NCBI GenBank assembly: GCA_934757245.1
Contig: CAKVLH010000011.1
Span: 1 to 63,707 of the forward strand
Reading direction: 5' to 3'
Length of the DNA: 63,707 bases
From: an uncultured Candidatus Melainabacteria bacterium
Lineage (GTDB): Bacteria; Cyanobacteriota; Vampirovibrionia; Gastranaerophilales; Gastranaerophilaceae
Positions 18,321 through 26,262 of this stretch are shown here, piece by piece. Position 1 is the first letter of the stretch, and every line of letters begins with the position of its first letter. Under the pieces are notes generated by a model. It saw nothing but the letters and a program-made list of their open reading frames with translations. It did no database searches and was not told the origin of the DNA. Position numbers and translations under genes: made by a program.

Positions 18321-18523
18321 TAGCTTTAAACAAGTGAGTTATCTTCGTTTATTTCAAAGATGCTGAAATACGCCTTTATTTGAAATAAATTTTTTAATGC
18401 TTTTTGCATTACCTGTCGGCTATTCAGCATGACAGCACACTTGTTTTTAAAAGCTTTCAAATAAGCTTGTCGCGATAACGCTAAGCAAACGCGTCATCCT
18501 GAACTTGTTTCAGGATCTAATGG
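18321..18523. repeat. Palindromic intergenic repeats
   Basis: The gap contains ATCCTGAACTTGTTTCAGGAT (about 18497-18517), a near-palindrome of a type dispersed in many genomes, and an imperfect inverted pair TTTATTTCAAAG/CTTTATTTGAAATAAA near 18350. No gene is evident. Confidence 0.55.
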
Positions 18524-18817
18524 CTATGATATAATTCTTTCATACAAATCCTCAAAATTCGGATTTTGTTCTTTAATGAGATTAATTTTCCATTGCCTGT
18601 GCCAACGTTTTAATTGTTTTTCTCTATTAATAGCACTTTCTGGAGAATCTGTTATTTCATAATAAACTAATTTGTTGAGGTTATATTTTTTAGTAAAACC
18701 CTCTACAACTTTGTTTTTGTGTTCCCAAATTCTTTTTGGGAGATTACCGGTTACACCAATATAGAAAGTTGTTTCATTATAATTGGTTAAAATATAAACC
18801 GCATAAGTTTTATTCAT
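18524..18817 (-). CDS. GIY-YIG nuclease-domain protein
   Basis: A 97-residue single-domain protein of the UvrC-N/YhbQ-like GIY-YIG group. VYILTN and FYIGVT (about residues 7-25) form the GIY-YIG pair, with Arg in PKRIWEHK and Glu in INREKQLKRWHR as likely catalytic residues. The start at 18817 has AGAAGGA upstream and is only 2 nt after the folE2 stop, so it is translationally coupled. The longer upstream frame within folE2 is rejected. Solitary proteins of this group are chromosomal and of uncertain function; some have nuclease activity. Confidence 0.85.
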   Translation of the reverse strand: MNKTYAVYILTNYNETTFYIGVTGNLPKRIWEHKNKVVEGFTKKYNLNKLVYYEITDSPESAINREKQLKRWHRQWKINLIKEQNPNFEDLYERIIS

Positions 18818-18819
18818 AT

Positions 18820-19614
18820 TTACAGTCCTTCTGCTTGATAAGCCCAAGCAGAATGGTTGTGGATGCTTTCTAATGATTCGCATTCAACTTCAAATGAATC
18901 AATAATATCATTATTTCTAAGTAATAGAACTACGTCTCTCAAAACATCTTCTACAAACATTGGATTTTTGTATGCGTGTTCTGTTACATATTTTTCGTCT
19001 TCACGCTTTAATAATGAATAAAGCTCGCAAGATGCGCAATTTTCAATACTTCGAATTAAATCTTCCAGCCAAATATGTTCGTCTTCCGGATATGTAATTT
19101 TTACTGATACAATTGCTCTTTGATTGTGAGCGCCAAAATCAGAAATTTCTTTGGAACAAGGACACAGAGTTGTTACAGGAACTTTTACACAAAGGAAAAA
19201 TCTGTATTCTTCGTCTTCTTCTCCATAATTATCCAAAACTCCTTCAAAAGAACAATCATAACACATTGGAGCAGAAATTCCGGTAACAGGAGCTTTTTTG
19301 TCGATAAAATATTTAAAATCAAATTTTAAATAACCACTTTTTGCTTCTAATCGTTTGACTATAGCCTCTACACAACCTTTGATATCTACGCCAAGTGTGT
19401 TTTTACTGCGCCATTCGTTTAAAACTTCAACGAAGCGCGACATGTGTGTGCCTTTGTAGTGTGCAGGCAAAGAGACTCCGGCAGTTGCGCTAGAATAAAT
19501 AACGATATCTTCTTTGTCTTTACGCTGGATGATTAAAGGAAGCTCAATCCCTTTAATACCAACTTTTTGAATATCTACTCCGCGGTTATCTGATTGATTT
19601 TGAACATCTTTCAT
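18820..19614 (-). CDS. folE2: GTP cyclohydrolase FolE2 (type IB)
   Basis: A 264-residue type IB GTP cyclohydrolase, converting GTP to 7,8-dihydroneopterin triphosphate for folate or queuosine. Features include MKDVQNQSDNRGVDIQKVG at the start, GTHMSRFVEVL, MCYDCSFEG and CPCSKEISDFGAHNQRA, which carries the metal-binding Cys. The ATG at 19614 is 1 nt after the stop of the RWYD-repeat gene, whose last codons carry the GGAG ribosome-binding site. The type IB enzyme is often found where zinc is limiting. It is the middle gene of a three-gene minus-strand operon. Confidence 0.93.
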   Translation of the reverse strand: MKDVQNQSDNRGVDIQKVGIKGIELPLIIQRKDKEDIVIYSSATAGVSLPAHYKGTHMSRFVEVLNEWRSKNTLGVDIKGCVEAIVKRLEAKSGYLKFDFKYFIDKKAPVTGISAPMCYDCSFEGVLDNYGEEDEEYRFFLCVKVPVTTLCPCSKEISDFGAHNQRAIVSVKITYPEDEHIWLEDLIRSIENCASCELYSLLKREDEKYVTEHAYKNPMFVEDVLRDVVLLLRNNDIIDSFEVECESLESIHNHSAWAYQAEGL

Positions 19615-19615
19615 T

Positions 19616-19939
19616 TTAGATTTCAACTCCTTCAAAATTCTTTTGTTCTAACGCAATAAGAAGTTTTAGCGCAGCAACTCTCTGAACTTTTGGAGGCGCA
19701 TTTCTCAATAATTCAACTGCTTTTAACATCATTGGGTCGTTATCATACCAACGATTACCCTTACCTTGATATGTGTTAATAATGTCATAAACGTGTTCAA
19801 TAACTTCACCAGCAACTTGTTCTTGTAATTGAAGCATAAATTCAGCAGCTTCAGTTTTTGTTTCATCAGGTGAAAGTCTTAGAAGTTCTAATGCTTCTTT
19901 TAGAATAGGATCTCTATCATACCAACGTTTATTAATCAT
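19616..19939 (-). CDS. RWYDxDP tandem-repeat protein A
   Basis: A 107-residue, all-helical-looking protein made of two copies of one unit. Each unit begins with RWYD(R/N)DP (residues 5-11 and 63-69) followed by a helix of the type xxxAxELLR and a second helix rich in A, L and Q. A paralogue lies at 44113-44445 with the same two-unit layout. No catalytic residues or membrane segments are visible. It heads the operon with folE2 and the GIY-YIG gene. I recognise the RWYDxDP motif only as an uncharacterised pattern; the conserved Trp-Tyr-Asp and Asp-Pro suggest a fixed turn before the helix. Function is unknown. Confidence 0.85.
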   Translation of the reverse strand: MINKRWYDRDPILKEALELLRLSPDETKTEAAEFMLQLQEQVAGEVIEHVYDIINTYQGKGNRWYDNDPMMLKAVELLRNAPPKVQRVAALKLLIALEQKNFEGVEI

Positions 19940-20044
19940 TTTTTCCTCGCATTCTTATTGTGTATATTGTATAATAAATATTGTGAATAGTGAATAGTGG
20001 TTTTCCTTTTCGGTATATAAAAGGAACATTATAAGGATTTAATT

Positions 20045-20479
20045 ATGAAAATTTTACTTATAAATGGTGCAAATTTAAATATGCTTGGTGTTCGAGAACC
20101 TGAAAAATACGGTTCTACTACTCTTAAAGATATTGAAACTTCTGTTATTAACAGAGGAAATGAACTTGGAGCTGAAGTTGAAGCTTGGCAAAGCAATCAC
20201 GAAGGTGAAATTGTTGATAAAATTCAAGCTACTAAGGGTAACTATAACGGGATTTTGATAAATGCCGGCGGTTACACTCATACTAGTGTTGTAATTCGTG
20301 ATGCAATTTCAGCAGTTCAGATTCCGACTGTTGAAATTCATATGACAAATATTCATGCCAGAGAAGAATTCAGACATACATCTTTACTGTCTGGAGTTTG
20401 TGTGGCGCAAGTCGTAGGTTTCAAAGAACAAAGTTACATATTGGCATTAGAAGGTCTTGTTAATTATTTAAAAAAATAA
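20045..20479 (+). CDS. aroQ: 3-dehydroquinate dehydratase, type II
   Basis: A 144-residue type II dehydroquinase, the third step of the shikimate pathway (3-dehydroquinate to 3-dehydroshikimate). Signature segments are ILLINGANLNMLGVREP (active-site loop with Arg and Tyr equivalent), WQSNHEGEIVDKI, INAGGYTHTSVVIRDA, VEIHMTNIHAREEFRHTS. Length is typical. Its upstream region has TATAAAAGG-like sequence and it stands as a single gene between the RWYD operon and the ketoacyl-synthase gene. Confidence 0.95.
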   Translation: MKILLINGANLNMLGVREPEKYGSTTLKDIETSVINRGNELGAEVEAWQSNHEGEIVDKIQATKGNYNGILINAGGYTHTSVVIRDAISAVQIPTVEIHMTNIHAREEFRHTSLLSGVCVAQVVGFKEQSYILALEGLVNYLKK

Positions 20480-20499
20480 TGCCAAATTAAATAAATTTT

Positions 20500-20586
20500 C
20501 AAAATAAAAACCTTCCTTTTTTAGAGGAAGGTTTAAAATTCTCTTTCTCTCTCTTTGTGTCTAACTTTTGTTAATGTCTTATGTAT
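20500..20586 (-). ncRNA. Candidate small RNA in the 3' region of the KAS gene
   Basis: On the minus strand a motif copy (20587-20617) is followed by about 80 nt without an open frame and then by a hairpin, AAACCTTCCT pairing with AGGAAGGTTT (20508-20534), with TTTTATTTTG after it. The stretch lies 60-140 nt after the stop of the ketoacyl-synthase gene. It could be an independent small RNA or simply the 3' UTR and terminator of that gene. Confidence 0.4.
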
Positions 20587-20617
20587 TATTAAAGTAATTT
20601 TATAAATTGCGATTTCA
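20587..20617 (-). promoter_or_regulatory. 31-bp promoter-like motif, copy 1
   Basis: On the minus strand TGAAATC, 15 nt, then ACTTTAATA. Spacing equals that of the copies at 25410, 28172, 36565, 40113 and 59320. It aligns without gaps with the 28172 copy over more than 50 nt from CTGAAAT onward. Confidence 0.45.
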
Positions 20618-20645
20618 GAATATGATTATTTCGTTACAAAACTTA

Positions 20646-21725
20646 TTATTTCTTTAAAAGTATTGCGGTATTTGTTCCACCAAACCCAAAAGACGTACAT
20701 AAGCAAGAATTTATATTTTTAAGAACTGTATTTTTATTAGCCAAATTAATTTGTGGAATTGTGTTGTCGTATTCATTATCATAAATGTGCGGGAAAACGT
20801 ATCCTCTGCCAGTTTCTAATAATTTGCAACAAAGTGCGGTTTCAATACTTGCAGCAGCTCCTAGGCAATGCCCTGTAAGTGGTTTTGTAGAACTAGCAGG
20901 AATGTTTGAACCAAATACGTTATAAATCGCGCGTCCTTCCATTAAATCGTTAGCAAGAGTGCCTGTTCCATGAAGGTTTATGTAATCAACAGTTTTTGTA
21001 TCGCCTAACGCAAGTCTGATTGCTCTTTCTGCTTCAACTCCCTGTGGATCCGGAGTTGTCGCATGATAAACATCTGTCGTTTCGCCGATTCCCGCGATTT
21101 CGATTTCGTTATCTTTTGCAAAGCCTGATTCTACAATAAAAGTGGCAACACCTTCCCCTATGTTAATTCCTTTTCTATTTTTACTAAAAGGAATTGTCGG
21201 CTCTTTAGATAATATTTCGAGCGAATCAAAGCCATAAATAGGAACTTTTGCCAAACTATCCACACCAACTATCAATACTTGTTTTGCAACTTGTTTATCC
21301 AAAATATTTTTTGCTATAGAAAACGCTTTTATGCCGGACGAACAAGCTGTAGATACAGAAGTATAGAAATTATTTAAACTAAAATGTTTATATAAAAATT
21401 CCGCAGGATTGCCGATTTCATAATGTTTTTCACATAATGTTTCATCATATTCTTCAACTCCGGAATTTGTTGTCGCGCAAACTACAGCCAATGAATCTTT
21501 ATCAAAGTTCTCTATACCGAAATCTTTAATACACTCTAAAGCCAATTTATTACAACGTAAGTCATAGTCAGAATTTTCGATTACCGGCAAATCACACTCA
21601 ACCACACCCAAGCGCTTACCATCAAGCATTTTAAACTTGGAATTGTCGCCAAGAAGTGCTCTCTCAAATATTTCATCTATATTACTGCCTAAATTGCATA
21701 TTGCATTGTATTTCGTAATCTTCAT
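20646..21725 (-). CDS. Beta-ketoacyl-ACP synthase (KAS II-like)
   Basis: A 359-residue thiolase-fold condensing enzyme. The Cys-His-His triad is complete: Cys128 in VSTACSSGIKAF, His in NLHGTGTLAND and His in KPLTGHCLGAAAS; the tail NSCLCTSFGFGGTNTAILLKK fits the family. It should decarboxylate malonyl-ACP and condense it with an acyl-ACP. It is shorter and more divergent than housekeeping FabF (about 410 residues), and it is divergent from a non-catalytic ketoacyl-synthase-like gene and an acyltransferase, as in aryl polyene-type clusters. The ATG at 21725 follows TATACT by 5 nt. A housekeeping role cannot be excluded. Confidence 0.85.
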   Translation of the reverse strand: MKITKYNAICNLGSNIDEIFERALLGDNSKFKMLDGKRLGVVECDLPVIENSDYDLRCNKLALECIKDFGIENFDKDSLAVVCATTNSGVEEYDETLCEKHYEIGNPAEFLYKHFSLNNFYTSVSTACSSGIKAFSIAKNILDKQVAKQVLIVGVDSLAKVPIYGFDSLEILSKEPTIPFSKNRKGINIGEGVATFIVESGFAKDNEIEIAGIGETTDVYHATTPDPQGVEAERAIRLALGDTKTVDYINLHGTGTLANDLMEGRAIYNVFGSNIPASSTKPLTGHCLGAAASIETALCCKLLETGRGYVFPHIYDNEYDNTIPQINLANKNTVLKNINSCLCTSFGFGGTNTAILLKK

Positions 21726-21744
21726 TTTATAGTATAATTTTAAC
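21726..21744. promoter_or_regulatory. 19-bp divergent promoter, leaderless both ways
   Basis: The whole gap between two divergent ATGs is 19 bp. It holds TATAAT (21733-21738, plus, 6 nt before ATG 21745) and, overlapping it, TATACT (21736-21731, minus, 5 nt before ATG 21725). Each -35 region would lie in the other gene. Confidence 0.55.
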
Positions 21745-22260
21745 ATGAATATAGAGTCGGTATTTGTTAAAGATTTTTATTACACAAGAGAAGCTGATAC
21801 GAGTTTTTTACCACCATTGATTAGACGAAAACTCGGGAGTTTAGATAAATTCGCGATTTCTGCTATGGAGAGTGTTTATTCTAAAGAAATTGAAGAAATC
21901 GTATTTGCTTCAAAAGCCGGTGAAGCTGACAGGCTTAACAAAATAATTTCGCAATACAAAAAAATGAACGAAGTTTCTCCTGCTCAGTTTTCAGCTTCTG
22001 TGCACAATTATCCTGTTGGATTTTTTACTTTGTATAAAAAAATAAACATACCTTATTTTGCTCTTGCGGCAGGTGATAAAACATTTGAAAACGGTTTAAT
22101 CGAAGCTTCAATATCCGCTTATAACAATATAATGTTTGTATATGCAAAAAAAGATTTTGCACTTTCTTGCGTTCTATCAAAAAAGGAAGGCAAGCTAAGA
22201 TTAAGTAATATTCCTGAAACAACAGATGAATTTATCACTCTATGGGAGGATGCCAAATGA
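21745..22260 (+). CDS. Beta-ketoacyl synthase-like N-terminal domain protein
   Basis: A 171-residue stand-alone protein of the Ketoacyl-synt_2 type. It shows LPPLIRRKLGSLDKFAISAM, IVFASKAGEADR, SPAQFSASVHNYPVGFF and ALAAGDKTFENGLIEA, which match that domain. No catalytic Cys-His-His triad exists. Such proteins sit in aryl polyene and related fatty-acid-like clusters next to ketoacyl synthases and acyltransferases, where they may act as partner or chain-length subunits. The ATG is 6 nt after TATAAT. The stop overlaps the next ATG by 4 nt. Confidence 0.8.
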   Translation: MNIESVFVKDFYYTREADTSFLPPLIRRKLGSLDKFAISAMESVYSKEIEEIVFASKAGEADRLNKIISQYKKMNEVSPAQFSASVHNYPVGFFTLYKKINIPYFALAAGDKTFENGLIEASISAYNNIMFVYAKKDFALSCVLSKKEGKLRLSNIPETTDEFITLWEDAK

Positions 22261-22973
22261 GAAAAATCCGTTCTTTGTTCGTAATATTTTGCTTCTTTGT
22301 TTTTGGCGTAGGCTCAATTCTTTTCAATTTTCTTTTGTTTCCTTTTATAAAAGAAAATAAAGAGCTTTGTTCTGATATAATCCATAAATCGTGGAGATTT
22401 TTTACAAACTTGTTTGTTGTTTTAGGCTTGATTAAATTAGACATTAAAAGGTTAAACAAAATTGAAAATAAAGTTATCGTTTGTACACATCCAAGTTTTA
22501 TTGATATTGTAATTCTGATTGGCTTAATTCCGCGCACAACGTGTTTTGCTAAAAAAGAACTTGCGCATAATCCGATTCTTAAAAACCTCGTAAATAGTAT
22601 TTTTATAACAAATGAAGTTGAATTGGATGAGTTAAAAGCACAATCAAAAAAGATGCTTGATAGAGGATTTAACGTTATTATTTTTCCTTCAGGCATAAGA
22701 CATAGAAAAAATGAATATCCAAAAATCAAAAAAGGAGCTTCGCTTATTGCTTTGAATGCTAATAAAAATATTGTACCTATTAGAATTTTTGATGATACGG
22801 ACTTCCTTTTTATAAATCAGCCCTTCTATGAAGCAAGCGATAAAATTGTTACGTTTGAAATTGAGCAAGGCGAAGAAATTAAGCTTGATGATTATAAAAA
22901 CGAAAGCGAAATTATAAAAAAGAAAAATATTACAAAAGCAATCGAAAAAGCTTTGTATTATAATAAAAAGTAA
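22257..22973 (+). CDS. 1-acyl-sn-glycerol-3-phosphate acyltransferase-like (PlsC family)
   Basis: A 238-residue membrane acyltransferase. One transmembrane segment covers about residues 5-30. The HxxxxD motif is THPSFIDIV (His78, Asp83), then FAKKELAHNP, IIFPSGIRHRKNE (the EGTR-like block is replaced by PSGIR) and KKGASLIALNANKNIVPI. It should transfer an acyl chain to a glycerolipid or other acceptor. The ATG overlaps the TGA of the preceding ketoacyl synthase-like gene (ATGA), so the two are coupled. The longer frame starting at 22242 is rejected. Confidence 0.85.
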   Translation: MRKIRSLFVIFCFFVFGVGSILFNFLLFPFIKENKELCSDIIHKSWRFFTNLFVVLGLIKLDIKRLNKIENKVIVCTHPSFIDIVILIGLIPRTTCFAKKELAHNPILKNLVNSIFITNEVELDELKAQSKKMLDRGFNVIIFPSGIRHRKNEYPKIKKGASLIALNANKNIVPIRIFDDTDFLFINQPFYEASDKIVTFEIEQGEEIKLDDYKNESEIIKKKNITKAIEKALYYNKK

Positions 22974-22992
22974 GGATATTGAAGGGAAAACT

Positions 22993-23736
22993 ATGAAAAT
23001 TGCAGTAATTTCAGATATACATGGCAACATGGAAGCAATAGAAGCTGTTATGGAAGATATTTCCAAACAGCAATGCGATAAAATTTTTGTATTAGGCGAT
23101 TACGCTATGGCAGGGCCTGAACCTAATTATGCCGTAGATTATTTTATGGAACGTAAAGATAATCCAATGTTCAAAATGATTCAAGGCAACACTGATTTGA
23201 TGATTGCTGATTATTCAGATGAATTGTATGCAAAGCTAAAAGAGAAAGCTCCTGTTATGGCAGAAGCTCTTAAAAATGATGTTGAGATTTTGAATCCTGT
23301 TCAAAAGTCTTTTTTGAAAAATTTGCCTATTCAATTGGAAGTAACAGAAGGTGGAGTTAAGTTTTTACTAGTTCATGGCTCACCAAGAAGAAACAACGAA
23401 GATATTTTACCAAGTACTCCAATGGCTGAAGTCGAAAAAATGTTAGCAGATGTAAAAGCTGATGTGGTTTTATGCGGTCATACTCATTTGCCTTGCGGTT
23501 TTCAAACTTCTAAAAAACAAACAGTAGTGAATGCGGGCAGTATTGGGCGCCCATTTACTCCAGAACCGAAATCTTGCTACTTAACAATTATAGTGAACAA
23601 TGGCGAATGTTTATTTGAACATCATTTTGTTGAATATGACAAAGAAAGAGCCAGCAATAAATTAAAAAAGAGAACATTTAGAGGAGCAGATAAACTGGCG
23701 GGCATGCTTCTGGATCCGAAAGTAAGGCATTTTTAA
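22993..23736 (+). CDS. Metallophosphoesterase, YfcE/MJ0936-like
   Basis: A 247-residue calcineurin-like phosphoesterase. The metal motifs are SDIHGNMEAI (DxH), LGDYAMAGPEP (GDxxxxGP), QGNTD (GNxD variant), VHGSP and CGHTHLP (GHTH), followed by VNAGSIGRP. Single-domain members cleave phosphodiesters or phosphomonoesters in vitro; the physiological substrate is not predictable. It lies 19 bp after the acyltransferase gene and 1 bp before ispE, so these are likely co-transcribed. Confidence 0.88.
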   Translation: MKIAVISDIHGNMEAIEAVMEDISKQQCDKIFVLGDYAMAGPEPNYAVDYFMERKDNPMFKMIQGNTDLMIADYSDELYAKLKEKAPVMAEALKNDVEILNPVQKSFLKNLPIQLEVTEGGVKFLLVHGSPRRNNEDILPSTPMAEVEKMLADVKADVVLCGHTHLPCGFQTSKKQTVVNAGSIGRPFTPEPKSCYLTIIVNNGECLFEHHFVEYDKERASNKLKKRTFRGADKLAGMLLDPKVRHF

Positions 23737-23737
23737 G

Positions 23738-24595
23738 ATGAATAATATGAAAGAAATTAAAGTTAAATGTCCGGCAAAAGTGAATTTGACGCTGGAAATC
23801 GTGAATCGTAGAGAAGACGGATTTCATAATATAAAGAGTATCATGCAGACAATCAGTTTGTATGATTATCTTACAATTAAGGCTGAAAAAGCAAGCGAAA
23901 CGAAGATTACGCTTGCTGGAACGAGTAGCGAAATTCCATATAACGAGAAAAATCTTGTTTATAAAGCTGTGATGCTTTTCTTGGAAAATACAGGTTTAAA
24001 TGCTGATGTGGACATTTTTATAGAAAAAAATATTCCAATTTCAGCAGGACTTGCCGGCGGAAGCACAAATGCCACCGGAACTTTGTGGGGACTTAATGAA
24101 ATTTTTTGTAGTCCTTTAAATAGAGAAGAGTTGCATAAATTGTGTTCAAAACTCGGTTCTGATTTGAATGTTTGCTTGGAAGGCGGAACTTTGCTGGCGA
24201 CTTCCAGAGGCGAAATTATTGAAAAAGTAGAGGGTGAAATAAATTATCCGCTAACTTTAATCAAACCTAAAACTCTTGGAATCTCTGCAAAAGAAGCTTA
24301 TCAAAAATATGCAGTAAAAGAATTTAAGCCAAAATGCAATATGACAGAAAAAATGCTGGATGCGATTTCTAAAAATTCTGATATAAAAGAATTTTTATAT
24401 AACGATTTAGAATATGCAGTTTTTGATGATTATAAAGAATTGCAAATGATAAAAAACAAATTGCCAAACTCAATAATGTCTGGCTCCGGTTCAACTTATT
24501 TTATATTAGATAATGTTGCTAAAGATTTGTTTGATGATAGCTTTCAAGTAATTCCAAATTTAAGTTTCGTAAATTTAGGAGTTGAAGAAGCGTAA
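23738..24595 (+). CDS. ispE: 4-diphosphocytidyl-2-C-methyl-D-erythritol kinase
   Basis: A 285-residue GHMP kinase for the fourth step of the MEP isoprenoid pathway. The N-terminal CPAKVNLTLEIVNRREDGFHNI and the ATP-binding NIPISAGLAGGSTNATG (about residues 97-113) are diagnostic, and GSDLNVCLEGGT and MSGSGSTYF complete the family set. The second motif reads GSDLNVCL where most IspE have GSDVPFFL, a mild divergence. It follows the phosphoesterase by one base and converges with the hypothetical gene ending at 24598. Confidence 0.93.
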   Translation: MNNMKEIKVKCPAKVNLTLEIVNRREDGFHNIKSIMQTISLYDYLTIKAEKASETKITLAGTSSEIPYNEKNLVYKAVMLFLENTGLNADVDIFIEKNIPISAGLAGGSTNATGTLWGLNEIFCSPLNREELHKLCSKLGSDLNVCLEGGTLLATSRGEIIEKVEGEINYPLTLIKPKTLGISAKEAYQKYAVKEFKPKCNMTEKMLDAISKNSDIKEFLYNDLEYAVFDDYKELQMIKNKLPNSIMSGSGSTYFILDNVAKDLFDDSFQVIPNLSFVNLGVEEA

Positions 24596-24597
24596 AA

Positions 24598-25359
24598 TTA
24601 ATATTCTAAGATTTTCTGCTTTACATCAACAATCTTCTGAACGCCCTCGTATCTAATGCAAGTTTCTTTATTTGCTGAAACTTTCTTAATTTCACTTACT
24701 TCACACTTTGAATTTAGTTTTGCATCTGTAAATACAAATTCGCCTTCGGAATCCTCTTTTGCTTCCATATATCTTTGAGGTTTATTATTAAAGGTATCTC
24801 TAATTAAGGTTCGGAATTTTTTACCATTCGCAGAAAATTCCGTTATACTGGAAACAGCACCGTCTTCTATTTGAAACATCGTGTATTTATCATTTAACTT
24901 ATCATCATACACAGTTATGTTAATTTTATTTTCGCTACCTTCTTTTTGAGAACGCTCAATTTTACTTATGACTTCACCGGAACTTCTATCACGTTCTATT
25001 ATCTGCGCTACATCACCGGCTTTTTTACTAGGAATATAATCTCTAACTATTTCATTATCATATTCTCTTATACAAACAAGTTGATTATACTTATTATAAA
25101 TCCGTTCACCATTAATATCTGCAAGCTTAAAACTATATGGAATATGCATATTTTGAGGTATCAATTTTGATAAAGCATCCACTTTTGTTAAAACTTCTAC
25201 AGAATCATAATCAAACTTTGGTTTTATAGAAATTTGATTATAATTTGAAAGTGCAGCCAAGCTTGATAGATTCGCCTTCAATCTCATTGGATTAGAAGGA
25301 TTATCATGGTTTGTAAGTTCAACCTTTTTATTATATGAAACACTAGCTTTAAAACTCAT
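24598..25359 (-). CDS. Hypothetical protein with MSFKA start
   Basis: A protein of about 253 residues beginning MSFKASVSYNKK, predicted mostly beta with many charged residues and no signal peptide or transmembrane segment. The repeated alternation of ITV, KYTMFQI and EFVFTDAK suggests stacked hairpin strands like YD-type or MORN-like wedges, but no repeat is clear. A first ATG at 25374 overlaps TATAAT; the ATG at 25359 has GGAAG 8 nt upstream. The 31-bp motif at 25410-25440 lies upstream. Not recognised; it appears to be lineage-specific. Confidence 0.75.
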   Translation of the reverse strand: MSFKASVSYNKKVELTNHDNPSNPMRLKANLSSLAALSNYNQISIKPKFDYDSVEVLTKVDALSKLIPQNMHIPYSFKLADINGERIYNKYNQLVCIREYDNEIVRDYIPSKKAGDVAQIIERDRSSGEVISKIERSQKEGSENKINITVYDDKLNDKYTMFQIEDGAVSSITEFSANGKKFRTLIRDTFNNKPQRYMEAKEDSEGEFVFTDAKLNSKCEVSEIKKVSANKETCIRYEGVQKIVDVKQKILEY

Positions 25360-25409
25360 AGGATCGACTTCCATTATACAATAACCTTACGTTTTTAACA
25401 ACCATATAA

Positions 25410-25440
25410 GTATAAAGTATTTTTCTTGCTAAAAATTGCC
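25410..25440 (-). promoter_or_regulatory. 31-bp promoter-like motif, copy 2
   Basis: On the minus strand GGCAATT, exactly 15 nt, ACTTTATAC. It lies 51 nt upstream of the start at 25359. Confidence 0.5.
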
Positions 25441-25446
25441 TAATTT

Positions 25447-26223
25447 TTATTTTTGGCGATTATTATTTAAATAATTCTTAACATTTGTCGATAATGAAAT
25501 ATTTTGAAGCATCATGTTATAACGCTTCAAATCCCCAATATTAGCGGATTCTTCTAACAAATCTCGTCTGGTTGATATTTGCATTCTAGGTTCGTCTGAG
25601 CTTTCTTCTTTTTTAGAATCTATTTTTCTTATTACAGCATCTATATCTGTGGAAGTTGTGATACCATATTTTGAAGCAAATTGTTTTACAGAAGCGCCTG
25701 ATTGAAGCCTGTAAAGCCAATTGATAGAATATTTGTCGTTTTCTGAAAGCGCTGAAACTCCATATTGATGTGGAGTATACATTATATCTGTTTTGTACGG
25801 ACTATGATTTAAACCAAGCGCATGCCCAATTTCATGCAAAATCGTATGATAAACTTCTATATCACTATCGTATTGTTGGTGAATTCTTCCATCAGTAAGT
25901 CCGATTGAGACTTCCGCACCATATAATCTTCCTTGCGCATCCCAATTAAAATAACAATGTCCTAATGCTTGTCTGTCAACTCGTTTCCAATCAACATTGA
26001 TATTAGACTCCATTAAAACATTAGTAACACGAAACCTTAGCTTCCCACCTGTTGCAGCTGACCAAACGGTAAAAGCATCCAGCACCATTTTACGATATTT
26101 GGCATCTTCACCGGGTTTTGAATAAAATTTCATTGGCGCAATATAAACAACCAAATTATTTACCGGCCAGCGCATTACATTACCGTTTTTTATGCTTCCA
26201 TTAAGATATGTGCGTCTTGTCAT
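25447..26223 (-). CDS. Matrixin-like metalloprotease (M10A)
   Basis: A 258-residue metzincin. The zinc motif HEIGHALGLNH (about residues 128-138) in TILHEIGHALGLNHSPYKT is the full HExxHxxGxxH, and DIMYTPHQYG gives the Met-turn. The N-terminal part WPVNNLVVYIAPMKFYSKPG and AFTVWSAATGGKLRFRVT match the matrixin fold. No pro-domain cysteine switch and no classical signal peptide is visible; export by another route or cytosolic action is unresolved. The ATG at 26223 is 6 nt after TATAAT. Bacterial matrixins are usually secreted or surface proteases. Confidence 0.87.
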   Translation of the reverse strand: MTRRTYLNGSIKNGNVMRWPVNNLVVYIAPMKFYSKPGEDAKYRKMVLDAFTVWSAATGGKLRFRVTNVLMESNINVDWKRVDRQALGHCYFNWDAQGRLYGAEVSIGLTDGRIHQQYDSDIEVYHTILHEIGHALGLNHSPYKTDIMYTPHQYGVSALSENDKYSINWLYRLQSGASVKQFASKYGITTSTDIDAVIRKIDSKKEESSDEPRMQISTRRDLLEESANIGDLKRYNMMLQNISLSTNVKNYLNNNRQK

Positions 26224-26235
26224 AGCTACATTATA
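26224..26235 (-). promoter_or_regulatory. -10 box with leaderless geometry (matrixin)
   Basis: TATAAT (minus strand, 26235-26230), then 6 nt, then the ATG at 26223. No ribosome-binding site is present. Confidence 0.55.
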
Positions 26236-26262
26236 GCATGAATTTATTGTGCTTTAAGGCTT

